Shown here piece by piece: positions 8,902 through 17,071 of a DNA stretch of 64,000 bases. Within the stretch, counting starts at the first letter, position 1, and every line of letters starts with the position of its first letter. Source of the stretch: Flavobacterium sp. (GTDB taxonomy: Bacteria; Bacteroidota; Bacteroidia; Flavobacteriales; Flavobacteriaceae); NCBI GenBank assembly GCA_016787805.1, contig JAEUTY010000014.1, positions 1-64,000 on the forward strand, read 5' to 3'. Both the position numbers and the translations under genes were made by a program. The notes under the pieces were generated by a model, which saw nothing but the letters and a program-made list of their open reading frames with translations, was not told where the DNA came from and searched no databases.

Positions 8902-9951
8902 ATGAAAAAACTGTCAAGGTTTAATAAAGTAATGTTTTTCTTCAATATAGTACTTACTGTATTGTCTTTCATTGCTTATGTTTTACCTTTTTTGGCACCC
9001 AAATTATTTCCATTATTGTCGGTGTTAACGTTGCTTTTGCCTTCATTTTTAGTGATTAACTTGTTGTTCTTTTTGTATTGGTTGATTCAGTTCAAAAAGC
9101 AGGTTATTTTATCAGGAATCGTGTTGTTGTTGGGAATTACTTTTGTCAATAAATACTACAAATTTTCGTCAATCGATTTGCCTAAAGAAACCAATGATTT
9201 TACGGTAATGAGTTATAACGTTCGTTTGTTTAATTTATTCAAATGGATGGAAAAAGAAACTGTTGGCGAGGAGATTTTGACTTTTGTCAATGAACAAAAT
9301 CCTGATATACTTTGTATTCAAGAATATTCGTCTTCAGCCAATGTACGCTTTCGATTGTACAATTACCAATATTTGCACAAACAGGGAAATAAGATAAAGA
9401 CGAGTCAGGTCATTTTTTCGAAGTTTCCCATTATTAATGATGGTACGATTGAATTGCCAGAATCGAATAACAGTGTGATTTTTGCTGATATTCGTAAAGG
9501 AAAAGATACGATACGAGTGTATAATATTCATCTAGAATCGATTAAAATTTCGCCTGATGTTAGTGAAATAGAAGAGAACGTTGAGTCAATCAATAAAAAG
9601 AAATCAGAAATGGTTTTCAATCGAATCAGTGAAGCTTTTAAAAAACAACAAATTCAAGCCGAACTCATTTCGGAACACAAAAAGACCTGTACATATCCAT
9701 TGATTATTTGCGGTGATATGAATAATAGTGCGTTTTCATATGTTTATAGAAACATCAAAGGTGATTTGCACGATTGTTTTGAAGAAGCTGGAAATGGCTT
9801 CGGGCAAACCTACCAATTCAGATATTATCCGGCTCGAATTGACTATATTTTTGCCGATAAAAAAATGGAAGTCAAGAGTTTTAAAAACTTTCCTAAATTC
9901 AAAAATTCCGATCACTTTCCGATTATTGCGCGATTGAAGATGTTAGAATAG
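8902..9951 (+). CDS. Membrane-anchored endonuclease/exonuclease/phosphatase family protein
   Basis: A 349-aa protein with three hydrophobic segments in residues 12-83 followed by an EEP fold. Motifs seen are VMSYNVRLFN, CIQEYSS (metal-binding Glu), ICGDMNNSAFSYVYR (catalytic Asp and Asn), RIDYIFAD and the terminal KNSDHFPIIARL (Asp-His pair). The substrate (phosphoester of lipid, nucleotide or DNA) cannot be told from sequence; the membrane anchor argues for a lipid or envelope substrate. It starts with zero spacing after the second rhomboid and its 3' end overlaps the convergent WbqC gene by 9 bp. Confidence 0.9.
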   Translation: MKKLSRFNKVMFFFNIVLTVLSFIAYVLPFLAPKLFPLLSVLTLLLPSFLVINLLFFLYWLIQFKKQVILSGIVLLLGITFVNKYYKFSSIDLPKETNDFTVMSYNVRLFNLFKWMEKETVGEEILTFVNEQNPDILCIQEYSSSANVRFRLYNYQYLHKQGNKIKTSQVIFSKFPIINDGTIELPESNNSVIFADIRKGKDTIRVYNIHLESIKISPDVSEIEENVESINKKKSEMVFNRISEAFKKQQIQAELISEHKKTCTYPLIICGDMNNSAFSYVYRNIKGDLHDCFEEAGNGFGQTYQFRYYPARIDYIFADKKMEVKSFKNFPKFKNSDHFPIIARLKMLE

Positions 9952-10560
9952 TAACGACTGCTTTTTCAAATAATCCAAAGCATAGCGTCCTTCGTTGAAT
10001 AACAAATCTAAGATGCTTAAATTATTCAAATAACCGTGTTTATCGCCAAAAACTTGCGTGTACGAACCGAATTGATTGGTGTCTTTTTTGCCGTTGACTA
10101 ACGAACGAAAATCTACTTTATTGGGAACTTCATGAAAAAATTCGACCGTTTCATCGTAAGGGAAATCCAAACCCAAACACTTCGATACAATTTCCATCGA
10201 TTGTAGGTTCAAATCCATCAAAAAAGTATGTTTCTTTTCGAATATAGGCACAATATCATCCTCAAAGTATTCAAAAAAAGGCGAAGTTCTATAAGCAGCT
10301 TCTAACGATTTAAAGTGTTGTTTTTGCCATCCAAAAGCATCTTCAATTTTGACGTCTTTGGTTTTTTGATGTGCAATTTTATTATGTTTAATTGGAATAT
10401 TAAGCAATTGCAAACCATTCGGGCTGTAAATATACATTCGGTTGCGGTTGGTTTGCTTTTGAAAATTATCTTCCATTTCAAAAGTCACCATTTCAGCTTG
10501 TGCAATAGCAACGAAATGCGATATTGATGGGAAATAATTCGGGTAAATTAGGATGTTCAT
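9943..10560 (-). CDS. WbqC family protein
   Basis: A 205-aa protein of the WbqC-like family, first noted in polysaccharide gene clusters; activity is uncertain. Recognisable blocks are the N-terminal YPNYFPSISHF, NRNRMYIYSPNGLQLLNIPIKH (about 39-60), FGWQKQHFKSLEAAYRTSPFFEYFEDDI and the C-terminal SILDLLFNEGRYALDYL. It is the last gene of the minus-strand block from parA to here, and its 3' end overlaps the convergent EEP gene. A micro-repeat tract separates it from lepB. Confidence 0.85.
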   Translation of the reverse strand: MNILIYPNYFPSISHFVAIAQAEMVTFEMEDNFQKQTNRNRMYIYSPNGLQLLNIPIKHNKIAHQKTKDVKIEDAFGWQKQHFKSLEAAYRTSPFFEYFEDDIVPIFEKKHTFLMDLNLQSMEIVSKCLGLDFPYDETVEFFHEVPNKVDFRSLVNGKKDTNQFGSYTQVFGDKHGYLNNLSILDLLFNEGRYALDYLKKQSLLF

Positions 10561-10567
10561 TTTTAAT

Positions 10568-10680
10568 GTGTCAATTCGTCAATTTGTCAATTTGTCAATT
10601 TGTCAATTTGGGAATGTGTCAATTTGAGAATGTGTCAATTGCTTTACTTTCATTGCCTAATTGTCTCATTGCCACATTGA
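10568..10680. repeat. Octamer micro-repeat tract, left of lepB
   Basis: About five tandem GTCAATTT units, degenerating into GGAATGTGTCAATTT units, followed by a 21-bp segment (10658-10678, TAATTGTCTCATTG then CCACATT) that recurs exactly at 12536-12556 on the other side of lepB. The tract runs up to the lepB stop codon. Confidence 0.8.
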
Positions 10681-12390
10681 CTAATTAGCTACTTTCTTTC
10701 TTTTCTTCCAAAAATATTCACCCACAAAATACAAAGCCAACAATCCTAAGAAATATTTGAAGTACGATTGCGGTTCGCCTTCGCCACTTACTGTAGTAAA
10801 TAATCGATCCCAACGAATACTCCAATTGCGAATGCCATCGTTGATTCCGTCTATACTCATCCAAATGAAGATGGGTTTTCCAACGATATGATTTTCTGGC
10901 ACAAATCCCCAATACCTTGAATCTTCTGATCGATGACGATTGTCTCCCATCATCCAAAAGTAGTTTTGATCAAAAGTGTAACTGGTTGTTTTTTTGTCGT
11001 TGATGTAAATATCACTTCCTTTGATTTCTAGCTTTTTACCTTCGTATTCGGTTATGATTCTACTGTACAAGGGTAATGAATTTAAGTCTAGTTGAACTGA
11101 TTTTCCTTGTTGCGGAATGTACATCGGACCAAAATTATCCAACGACCAATCGCGTGTGTGAGGGAAAATTGCTTTGTTGGCTGTTCTTGGTAGAATTACA
11201 CGAACCACAGAATCGATATCGGTGCTTTTACGCAGTAAATCAGCGGCTTTTAAAGTTAAATTTGCCTGAACCTCATAATCATTAACTTCTTGAAGCGCTA
11301 ATCCGTAATTTGAAATTATTTCTTTAGGAACACCTCTTGGTTCTGTTCTTATTTTGAAAAGATTTTTATTTTTATCTATTACTTCCATAGAAGTACAAAC
11401 ACCAGGTTGATTTAAAGCATCTAATTGCTCTTGGCTAGTCAACATGATTTCAAAAGTTCTATTGTATTCAGTTGAACCTGTTTGTCCTAATACTTCTGAA
11501 GAAACTCCTTTTTTAGAATAAACAGTATGAATGTACTGAGGTTTGGCTCTTTCAGGCAATATTGATTCTTTACCATTAATGAAAATAATTCCGTCTCTGA
11601 TTTCAAAAGTATCACCTGGAATTGCCACACATCGTTTTACATAATTCGATTTTTTATCAATTGGTTTGTCGGCTTTTAAACCTGATCTATCAAAGAATTT
11701 GTATACAGTGTCAACTGGCCAGTTGAAAACTACAATGTCATTATTCTTGATTTTTTCATAGCCTGGCAATCTGAAATAAGGCAATTGAGGCCATTTAGAA
11801 TACGATTTGGTATGTACAATTGGAATAGTATCGTGAACCATAGGTGCAGCAACTGTTGTCATTGGAACTCTTGCTCCGTAATTGTATTTACTTACAAAAA
11901 GAAAGTCCCCAACTAACAAAGATTTCTCTAATGAAGACGTTGGAATAGTAAACGGTTGAATGAAATACGTGTGAACAAAAGTAGCAACAATTACGGCAAA
12001 AAGTAAAGAGCTTATTGTATCAGCTGCAGCACTTTTTGGTTTTAAACTACGGTCTGCAATATGATTTACATTTTGAGTATAATTAACATAATAGATGTAA
12101 AATCCTAAAGTAGCAATGCCTAAAATAGTATCGAAAGTAGAATTCTTACCAAAACTACGTAGCGTTTCCACCCAAACAATTGGAAACATAATTAAATTAA
12201 TTACTGGAATAAACAAAAGAAAAGTCCACCAAGTGGGTCGATTGATGATTTTCATCAACACAATTGAGTTGTAAACTGGGACAAAAGCTTCCCATGATTT
12301 TCTACCTGCTTTTTCGTATAATTTCCATGTTCCTAATCCATGAATCAGTTGTACTATCAGGAAAAAAACAAACCATTGATATGTTGTCAT
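10681..12390 (-). CDS. lepB: Signal peptidase I (LepB), long Bacteroidota form
   Basis: Inner-membrane serine/lysine-dyad peptidase (S26) that removes Sec signal peptides. At 569 aa it is far longer than E. coli LepB (324 aa). It has a hydrophobic N-terminal region (1-105, DUF5684-like) before the canonical anchor (about 124-145), catalytic Ser153 in IPTSSLEKSLLVGDF, catalytic Lys252 in YVKRCVAIPGD, a roughly 220-residue insert, then GDNRHRSEDSRYWGFVPENHIVGKP and a C-terminal membrane segment. It sits between dapB and the WbqC gene and is flanked on both sides by octamer repeats. Confidence 0.95.
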   Translation of the reverse strand: MTTYQWFVFFLIVQLIHGLGTWKLYEKAGRKSWEAFVPVYNSIVLMKIINRPTWWTFLLFIPVINLIMFPIVWVETLRSFGKNSTFDTILGIATLGFYIYYVNYTQNVNHIADRSLKPKSAAADTISSLLFAVIVATFVHTYFIQPFTIPTSSLEKSLLVGDFLFVSKYNYGARVPMTTVAAPMVHDTIPIVHTKSYSKWPQLPYFRLPGYEKIKNNDIVVFNWPVDTVYKFFDRSGLKADKPIDKKSNYVKRCVAIPGDTFEIRDGIIFINGKESILPERAKPQYIHTVYSKKGVSSEVLGQTGSTEYNRTFEIMLTSQEQLDALNQPGVCTSMEVIDKNKNLFKIRTEPRGVPKEIISNYGLALQEVNDYEVQANLTLKAADLLRKSTDIDSVVRVILPRTANKAIFPHTRDWSLDNFGPMYIPQQGKSVQLDLNSLPLYSRIITEYEGKKLEIKGSDIYINDKKTTSYTFDQNYFWMMGDNRHRSEDSRYWGFVPENHIVGKPIFIWMSIDGINDGIRNWSIRWDRLFTTVSGEGEPQSYFKYFLGLLALYFVGEYFWKKRKKVAN

Positions 12391-12500
12391 AATTTTTATT
12401 TTTTAAAGAAAAGAGAGAATAGAAAATAGAATAATTGAGTCTGTTTTAGATGATTTTTCTATTTTTAATTCAATCGTTTGAGCTACATCTTATTATTTTT

Positions 12501-12567
12501 GTCTAATTGTCTAATTGTCTAATTGTCTAATTGTCTAATTGTCTCATTGCCACATTCTCAAATTGTC
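12501..12567. repeat. Octamer micro-repeat tract, right of lepB
   Basis: Five perfect tandem copies of GTCTAATT (12501-12540), then the same segment found at 10658-10678. The tract reaches into the end of dapB, so the last codon and stop of dapB are written in repeat sequence. Confidence 0.85.
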
Positions 12568-13271
12568 TTCCCCAACTCCAAAACATCCTTCATCGTAAAA
12601 ACGCCATTTTTACCCAAAATCCACTCGGCTGCGATTACCGAACCCAAAGCAAAACCATCTCTATTGTGTGCTGTATGTTTGATTTCGATGGTATCTACTT
12701 TTGAGGTGTAAAAAACACTGTGTGTACCAGGTACATTTTCGATTCGTTTGGCGTCGATGAATAATTCGTTTTCATTGTGTTCTTGCCCAATTGTCCAGTT
12801 GGAATATTCAGCGTTTTTGATAATGTCTTTGGCTAACGAAATAGCTGTTCCACTTGGAGCATCCAATTTTTGTGTGTGATGAATTTCTTCCATCGAAATA
12901 GTGTACTCTTTGAATTTTGCCATCATTTTCGACAAATAATCGTTCAACTCAAAAAATAGATTAACGCCCAAACTAAAGTTCGAACCGTAAATAAAAGCAC
13001 CATTTTTCTCATTACACAAGTCGACCATTTTATCGTAATCGTGCAGCCAACCCGTTGTTCCTGAAACAATAGGAACATTACTATTCAAACATTCCGAAAT
13101 ATGACCAACAGCCGCATTGGGTACACTAAAGTCAATCGCTACATCTGCATTCAATAATCCTTCAAATGAATCGGCACTTCCTTTGCGTAGGACAATTTCA
13201 TGACCGCGCTCCAAAGCAATTCGTTCAATTACTTTTCCCATTTTGCCGTAACCTAAAAGTGCTATTTTCAT
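12558..13271 (-). CDS. dapB: 4-hydroxy-tetrahydrodipicolinate reductase
   Basis: NAD(P)H-dependent reductase of the diaminopimelate/lysine pathway, feeding cell-wall cross-links. The 237 aa show the nucleotide-binding GYGKMGK (7-13), SGTTGW (70-75), EIHHTQKLDAPSGTA with His131, His132 and Lys135 and the substrate-binding DAPSGT (137-142). It is slightly shorter than the E. coli enzyme (273 aa), as in other Bacteroidota. It lies between the DUF5683 gene and lepB. Its 3' end merges with the GTCTAATT repeat tract. Confidence 0.96.
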   Translation of the reverse strand: MKIALLGYGKMGKVIERIALERGHEIVLRKGSADSFEGLLNADVAIDFSVPNAAVGHISECLNSNVPIVSGTTGWLHDYDKMVDLCNEKNGAFIYGSNFSLGVNLFFELNDYLSKMMAKFKEYTISMEEIHHTQKLDAPSGTAISLAKDIIKNAEYSNWTIGQEHNENELFIDAKRIENVPGTHSVFYTSKVDTIEIKHTAHNRDGFALGSVIAAEWILGKNGVFTMKDVLELGKTI

Positions 13272-13310
13272 TTGCTATTAGATGTAAAATTTGAAAATTT
13301 GTTACAATTG

Positions 13311-13868
13311 CTAAAACTGATAGGTTATTGTGAAGGCCAAATTTTGCTGACGATACAAATCGTCTTGCTGTAAACTGGGTTTAAATGTCAAATCATCATT
13401 TACGTTAAACTGTTGTAAATGAGCGTCTACATTAGCGTCAACTATGTTTAAAATATATAGAGCGACAGTTATAATTGCCGATAAATCGCGGTTTTTTTGG
13501 TAAAACTTTTGGCCTTGAATCAATCGGTCATTATCCAAATAACTAAAATCATCAGGTCGACCCGCTAAACGATTTTTGTAGGCATCACGATACAAATGGT
13601 ATTTATTATTGTTCCATGTATACGCATAAATCCCAGTTCCGATGGCAGCATACACAATTGGAACTTTCCAATATTTTTTGTTGTATACTTGACCTAAGCC
13701 TGGAAAAATAGCCGAATAAAACGCTGCTTTTGAAGGTGCAAGCGGATCAATCGTTTTCTTTTTTAACGTGTCATTGGTTTTTACATTTTCAATTCGCAAC
13801 TCATCTTGAGCTAAAGCTATTGATGTTCCTATAAAAAAGAAAAGCGCTATGTACAAAAGCCTTCTCAC
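13311..13868 (-). CDS. DUF5683 domain-containing protein
   Basis: A 185-aa envelope protein of unknown function. It has a signal peptide (RRLLYIALFFFIGTSIALAQ), the DUF5683 core AAFYSAIFPGLGQVYNKKYWKVPIVYAAIGTGIYAY (about 48-83) with a hydrophobic hairpin, a second hydrophobic stretch (SAIITVALYILNIVDANVDAH) and a terminal beta-rich segment. It uses a GTG start that overlaps the parB stop by one base (TAGTG), indicating translational coupling. It is commonly found beside parAB in Flavobacteriia. Confidence 0.87.
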   Translation of the reverse strand: MRRLLYIALFFFIGTSIALAQDELRIENVKTNDTLKKKTIDPLAPSKAAFYSAIFPGLGQVYNKKYWKVPIVYAAIGTGIYAYTWNNNKYHLYRDAYKNRLAGRPDDFSYLDNDRLIQGQKFYQKNRDLSAIITVALYILNIVDANVDAHLQQFNVNDDLTFKPSLQQDDLYRQQNLAFTITYQF

Positions 13869-14767
13869 TAACTATTAATTAATTTAATGATGCGGTTGAA
13901 ATCTTCTTCTGAATGAAACGGAATTGAGATTTTCCCTTTTCCATTTACAGCTACTTTTACTTCAACTTTAGCACCAAAAAAGTTGGTAATTGCTTTTTTC
14001 TGGTCGTCAGCAATGGTAAAGGATGAAGCTGATTTGGTCGTTTTAGCTTTTGGTTTTAATCCATCTTGGTAATTTTTAACCAAAGCTTCTGTATCGCGTA
14101 CTGAAAGGTTTTGACTGACAATTTTTTGGTAAATATCAGCTTGAACGTCTTGATTGTCAATATTTATAATCGCGCGACCGTGTCCCATTGAAATGAATCC
14201 ATCACGAATTCCTGTTTGAATAATTGGATCTAATTTCAACAAACGCAAATAGTTGGTAATCGTCGAACGTTTTTTTCCAACTCTTTCGCTCATTTGTTCT
14301 TGTGTTAATTGAATTTCGTCAATCAAACGTTGGTACGAAAGCGCAATTTCTATCGGATCTAAATCGTGACGCTGAATGTTTTCTACCAACGCCATCACCA
14401 ACGATTCGTTGTCGTTTGCAATTCGAATGTACGACGGAATTGTAGTCAGTCCAATCAATTTAGAAGCACGCAAACGACGTTCTCCCGAAATCAATTGGTA
14501 TTTATTAAAATCTAATTTTCTAACGGTAATTGGCTGAATCACACCTAATTCTTTAATCGAAGTCGCTAATTCTTGTAGCGATTCTTCATTAAAATTGGTA
14601 CGCGGTTGAAACGGATTGATTTCAATGGTATCAATATCCAATTCGATAATATTGCCCACAACTTTGTCGGCATTTTTATCGTTAACCGATTTGATATCGT
14701 TTGCTGGATCTTTCAATAAGGCAGATAATCCTCTTCCTAAAGCTTGTTTCTGTACTGCTTTTGCCAT
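13868..14767 (-). CDS. parB: Chromosome partitioning protein ParB
   Basis: Centromere-binding CTP-dependent clamp of the ParABS system. The 299 aa show an N-terminal ALGRGLSALLKD, the ParB/Srx core with NPFQPRTNFNEESLQELATSIKELGVIQPITV and GERRLRASKLIG, a helix-turn-helix (about 155-195, TQEQMSERVGKKRSTITNYLRLLKL) and a C-terminal dimerisation domain. It follows parA after 3 bp. I did not see a parS site (TGTTTCACGTGAAACA) in the window. Confidence 0.96.
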   Translation of the reverse strand: MAKAVQKQALGRGLSALLKDPANDIKSVNDKNADKVVGNIIELDIDTIEINPFQPRTNFNEESLQELATSIKELGVIQPITVRKLDFNKYQLISGERRLRASKLIGLTTIPSYIRIANDNESLVMALVENIQRHDLDPIEIALSYQRLIDEIQLTQEQMSERVGKKRSTITNYLRLLKLDPIIQTGIRDGFISMGHGRAIINIDNQDVQADIYQKIVSQNLSVRDTEALVKNYQDGLKPKAKTTKSASSFTIADDQKKAITNFFGAKVEVKVAVNGKGKISIPFHSEEDFNRIIKLINS

Positions 14768-14770
14768 TTC

Positions 14771-15538
14771 TTAGTTACTATTTTTCTTGATAATCTCTTC
14801 GGCTAAACTCAAATAATTGGCGGCACCGCGACTCGTAGCGTCAAATCCGATGATGCTTTCTCCAAAACTCGGCGCTTCACTCAATTTTACATTGCGCTGG
14901 ATGATGGTTTTAAACACCATGTCGTTGAAGTGTTTTTGAACTTCTTCCACCACTTGGTTGGACAAACGCAATCTCGAATCGTACATTGTTAGTAACAATC
15001 CTTCAATATCCAATTCGGGATTGTGTATTTTTTGCACACTTTTAATCGTGTTTAATAATTTTCCTAAACCTTCCAAAGCAAAATATTCACACTGAATCGG
15101 AATCACCACCGAATCAGCTGCAGTCAACGCATTCAAGGTCAATAATCCCAACGATGGCGCGCAATCAATCAAAATATAATCGTAATTGTCTTTGATTTTT
15201 TCCAAGGCTTGTTTGAGCATGTACTCGCGGTTTTCCTTGTCAACCAATTCAATTTCAATCGCCACCAAGTCAATATGAGCCGGAATTACATCTACATTCG
15301 GAGAATTGGTCGTAACAATCGCCTCTTCAGGCACATTGCTGTGTTCCAAAATTTGATAGGTTCCAATTTCTACACTTTCTACATCAATGCCCAAACCCGA
15401 ACTCGCATTGGCTTGCGGATCGGCATCAATTAACAACACTTTTTTCTCTAAAACTCCCAGCGATGCAGCTAAATTAACCGAAGTTGTCGTTTTTCCAACA
15501 CCGCCTTTCTGATTGGCTATTGCAATGATTTTACCCAT
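14771..15538 (-). CDS. parA: Chromosome partitioning ATPase ParA
   Basis: Deviant Walker ATPase that binds the nucleoid and moves ParB-parS complexes. The 255 aa show the deviant Walker A KGGVGKTTTSVNLAA (10-24), the switch region LLIDADPQANASSGLG and YILIDCAPSLGLLTLNAL. Short Soj-like form without an N-terminal DNA-binding extension. It is the first gene of the parA-parB-DUF5683 run. The 358-bp region upstream holds a long dispersed element (copy B) and a TTGTTAACAA palindrome at 15600-15609. Confidence 0.97.
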   Translation of the reverse strand: MGKIIAIANQKGGVGKTTTSVNLAASLGVLEKKVLLIDADPQANASSGLGIDVESVEIGTYQILEHSNVPEEAIVTTNSPNVDVIPAHIDLVAIEIELVDKENREYMLKQALEKIKDNYDYILIDCAPSLGLLTLNALTAADSVVIPIQCEYFALEGLGKLLNTIKSVQKIHNPELDIEGLLLTMYDSRLRLSNQVVEEVQKHFNDMVFKTIIQRNVKLSEAPSFGESIIGFDATSRGAANYLSLAEEIIKKNSN

Positions 15539-15643
15539 TTATATTTTAAAAATTTTGAGGTGTAAAAATACGATTTTTTATGGTTTATAAAAGCCTTATT
15601 TGTTAACAATAGTTAATTGTTATTTTTTTTATTTCTAAAAGCT

Positions 15644-15783
15644 ATTCCAGCTGTGCATTGCAAGTTTTTACGCTGAAACTATTTTTTTGTAAGGCTCGCT
15701 AAGAGCTTCCTTTGGTCGCTTTATCCAGCCAACAAAAAATACAGTTGCAGCGCAAAAAGCTTTCCATTTCCATCTGGGCTAGG
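15644..15783 (-). repeat. Dispersed structured element, copy B (long form)
   Basis: On the minus strand it begins CTAGCCCAGATGG and ends CACAGCTGGAATAGC. The outer helix is CCAG/CTGG instead of the CCCG/CGGG of most copies, a compensatory change. An inner arm pairs AACTGTATTTTTTGT with ACAAAAAAATAGTT around an apical AGCGACCAAAGGAAGCTC, shared with copies D and G. It fills most of the gene-free stretch 15539-15896; the rest is a CAGT/GCAGT micro-repeat (15788-15845) and a duplicated CAGCGAAGCG (about 15869-15893). Confidence 0.75.
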
Positions 15784-15896
15784 ATAGTCGCAGTTTTCAG
15801 TCGCAGTCGCAGTATTCAGTAATCAGTGGTCAGTATTCAGAAAGCAGAAAGAAAATCTTTTATCTTGCAGCGAAGCGGTCTTTCAGCGAAGCGATC

Positions 15897-16697
15897 TCAA
15901 AACCCAGTAGCCAACAACTTCGAAGCGGCTTTCAAACTACATTTCTGGAATTTTGCATATGCTTTGGCAGCGCGTTGGTGGATTTGGTTTGAAGTTTCAT
16001 TCTGTACATAACCCGACAAAGCATCGTGAATGGTGTAAGCTTCAGGCGCCATGAATTGTGTAGTCCAAACTAGCGGATTTGATTTTGAGTTTTTAATGTA
16101 AGGCGAAAAATAATTACGACTTTTACAAGCTAAAATGATGCAATCGCGTGTTTTGTTATCAGAATTTGTGTAGGTTTCATCCAAATTAAAATCCATCAAA
16201 CCATTGTGACCGATGTAAGCTACTAGATTGGAGTTGCCATAAATTCCGATGGTTTTGTTATTAATGGTAATGGTGTTTTTTAAACCGCCCGAATTGCTGT
16301 GTAAAAAATCTTCGGTGCATTGTTGGATTTCTTTTCCATCGTAAGCATCAGCAACTAAGTAAACATCTTTGGTTGTATGTTTAAAAATAAGTCGTTCCAA
16401 AACGATTCCGCTTACGTTCTCTGATTTCAGGAATTTCCACTCCGCACTTTTTTTGAAATAGGTTTTGATTCCGAAGCCGCAACCCCAATATAAATTGTTA
16501 TTTGGATCTTGGCCATTGCCAATTTTGGCAGGAACGGGAACGATGCCTTGGTATTTATTATCGCACAAGGCTACAAAAATATGGATGACTTTGGAAGTGT
16601 TTTCGAATGGAGTCTCAGTCTCAGTTTCAGTGGTGTTTTTTGAGAAACAGCTTGATGTTAGAATCAGTAGAATAAAAAAAGTAAAGTTGGTTTTCAT
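15897..16697 (-). CDS. Uncharacterised lipoprotein with possible clan CD (caspase-like) His/Cys layout
   Basis: A 266-aa protein of a conserved family I cannot name. ATG 16697 gives a lipoprotein signal with Cys17 (LTSSC); an upstream start at 16724 would spoil it. After a TETETET linker come strand-like segments: VIHIFVALCDN, VYLVADAYDG, LVAYIGHNGLMDF with His164, and DCIILACKSRNYF with Cys191. A His-Gly-like motif after one hydrophobic strand and a Cys after the next is the order seen in clan CD peptidases; this is a fold hypothesis, not an assignment. The C-terminal third (MAPEAYTIHDAL onward) is helical. The linker codons are CAGT-type micro-repeat. Confidence 0.6.
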   Translation of the reverse strand: MKTNFTFFILLILTSSCFSKNTTETETETPFENTSKVIHIFVALCDNKYQGIVPVPAKIGNGQDPNNNLYWGCGFGIKTYFKKSAEWKFLKSENVSGIVLERLIFKHTTKDVYLVADAYDGKEIQQCTEDFLHSNSGGLKNTITINNKTIGIYGNSNLVAYIGHNGLMDFNLDETYTNSDNKTRDCIILACKSRNYFSPYIKNSKSNPLVWTTQFMAPEAYTIHDALSGYVQNETSNQIHQRAAKAYAKFQKCSLKAASKLLATGF

Positions 16698-16759
16698 AGT
16701 ACAAGAGTATACTACTAAACGCAAACTTTACTTAAATATTTTTTTAACCGCAAAGATGT

Positions 16760-16781
16760 AATTCCGATCGTTATCGGAATT
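16760..16781. other. Perfect hairpin in intergenic region
   Basis: AATTCCGAT-CGTT-ATCGGAATT, a 9-bp perfect stem with a four-base loop. It has no T-run, so it is not an obvious terminator. It is part of the roughly 370-bp gene-free stretch between the SDR gene and the lipoprotein gene. Confidence 0.6.
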
Positions 16782-16811
16782 CACATGGTTTACTAAGTTT
16801 TTTTGACAAAC

Positions 16812-16886
16812 TTGTCATGCTGAGGCACGAAGCACATCATCTCATGAACTTGTTTTGAAGAGATTCTTCCTTCGTCAGAATGACAA
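16812..16886. repeat. REP-like inverted-repeat element
   Basis: The ends TTGTCATGCTGA and TCAGAATGACAA form a 12-bp stem with one mismatch, enclosing GGCACGAAGCAC and GAGATTCTTCCTTCG. Its form matches small palindromic intergenic elements common in Flavobacteriia. Only one copy is seen in this window. Confidence 0.6.
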
Positions 16887-16966
16887 TTTTGTGTTGAATT
16901 CTGCTTTCTGAACACTGATTGCTGACCACTCCAACTATAGTTCTACTGAAAGACTAAACGTCTGAA

Positions 16967-17010
16967 CTAGCCCCGATTGCAGCGGCACGCAGTAAAGCGG
17001 AAAGCGGGAC
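16967..17010 (+). repeat. Dispersed structured element, copy C (short form)
   Basis: Begins CTAGCCCCGATTGCAGCGG and ends GGAAAGCGGGAC, almost the same as copy A. It has no extended inner arm. It lies beyond the 3' end of the SDR gene on the opposite strand. Confidence 0.75.
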
Positions 17011-17071
17011 TTTACGTCGTTAAAACCACAAAATTCCTGCTCCTAAAAAAAACTGTGAGTGCGACTGAAAA

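Noticed and set aside
13868-15538. parS site near parAB
   Set aside because: No TGTTTCACGTGAAACA or close variant could be found in the window by eye.
16812-16886. Rho-independent terminator
   Set aside because: The hairpin is long with a 50-nt loop and lacks a T-run; a repeat element is more likely.
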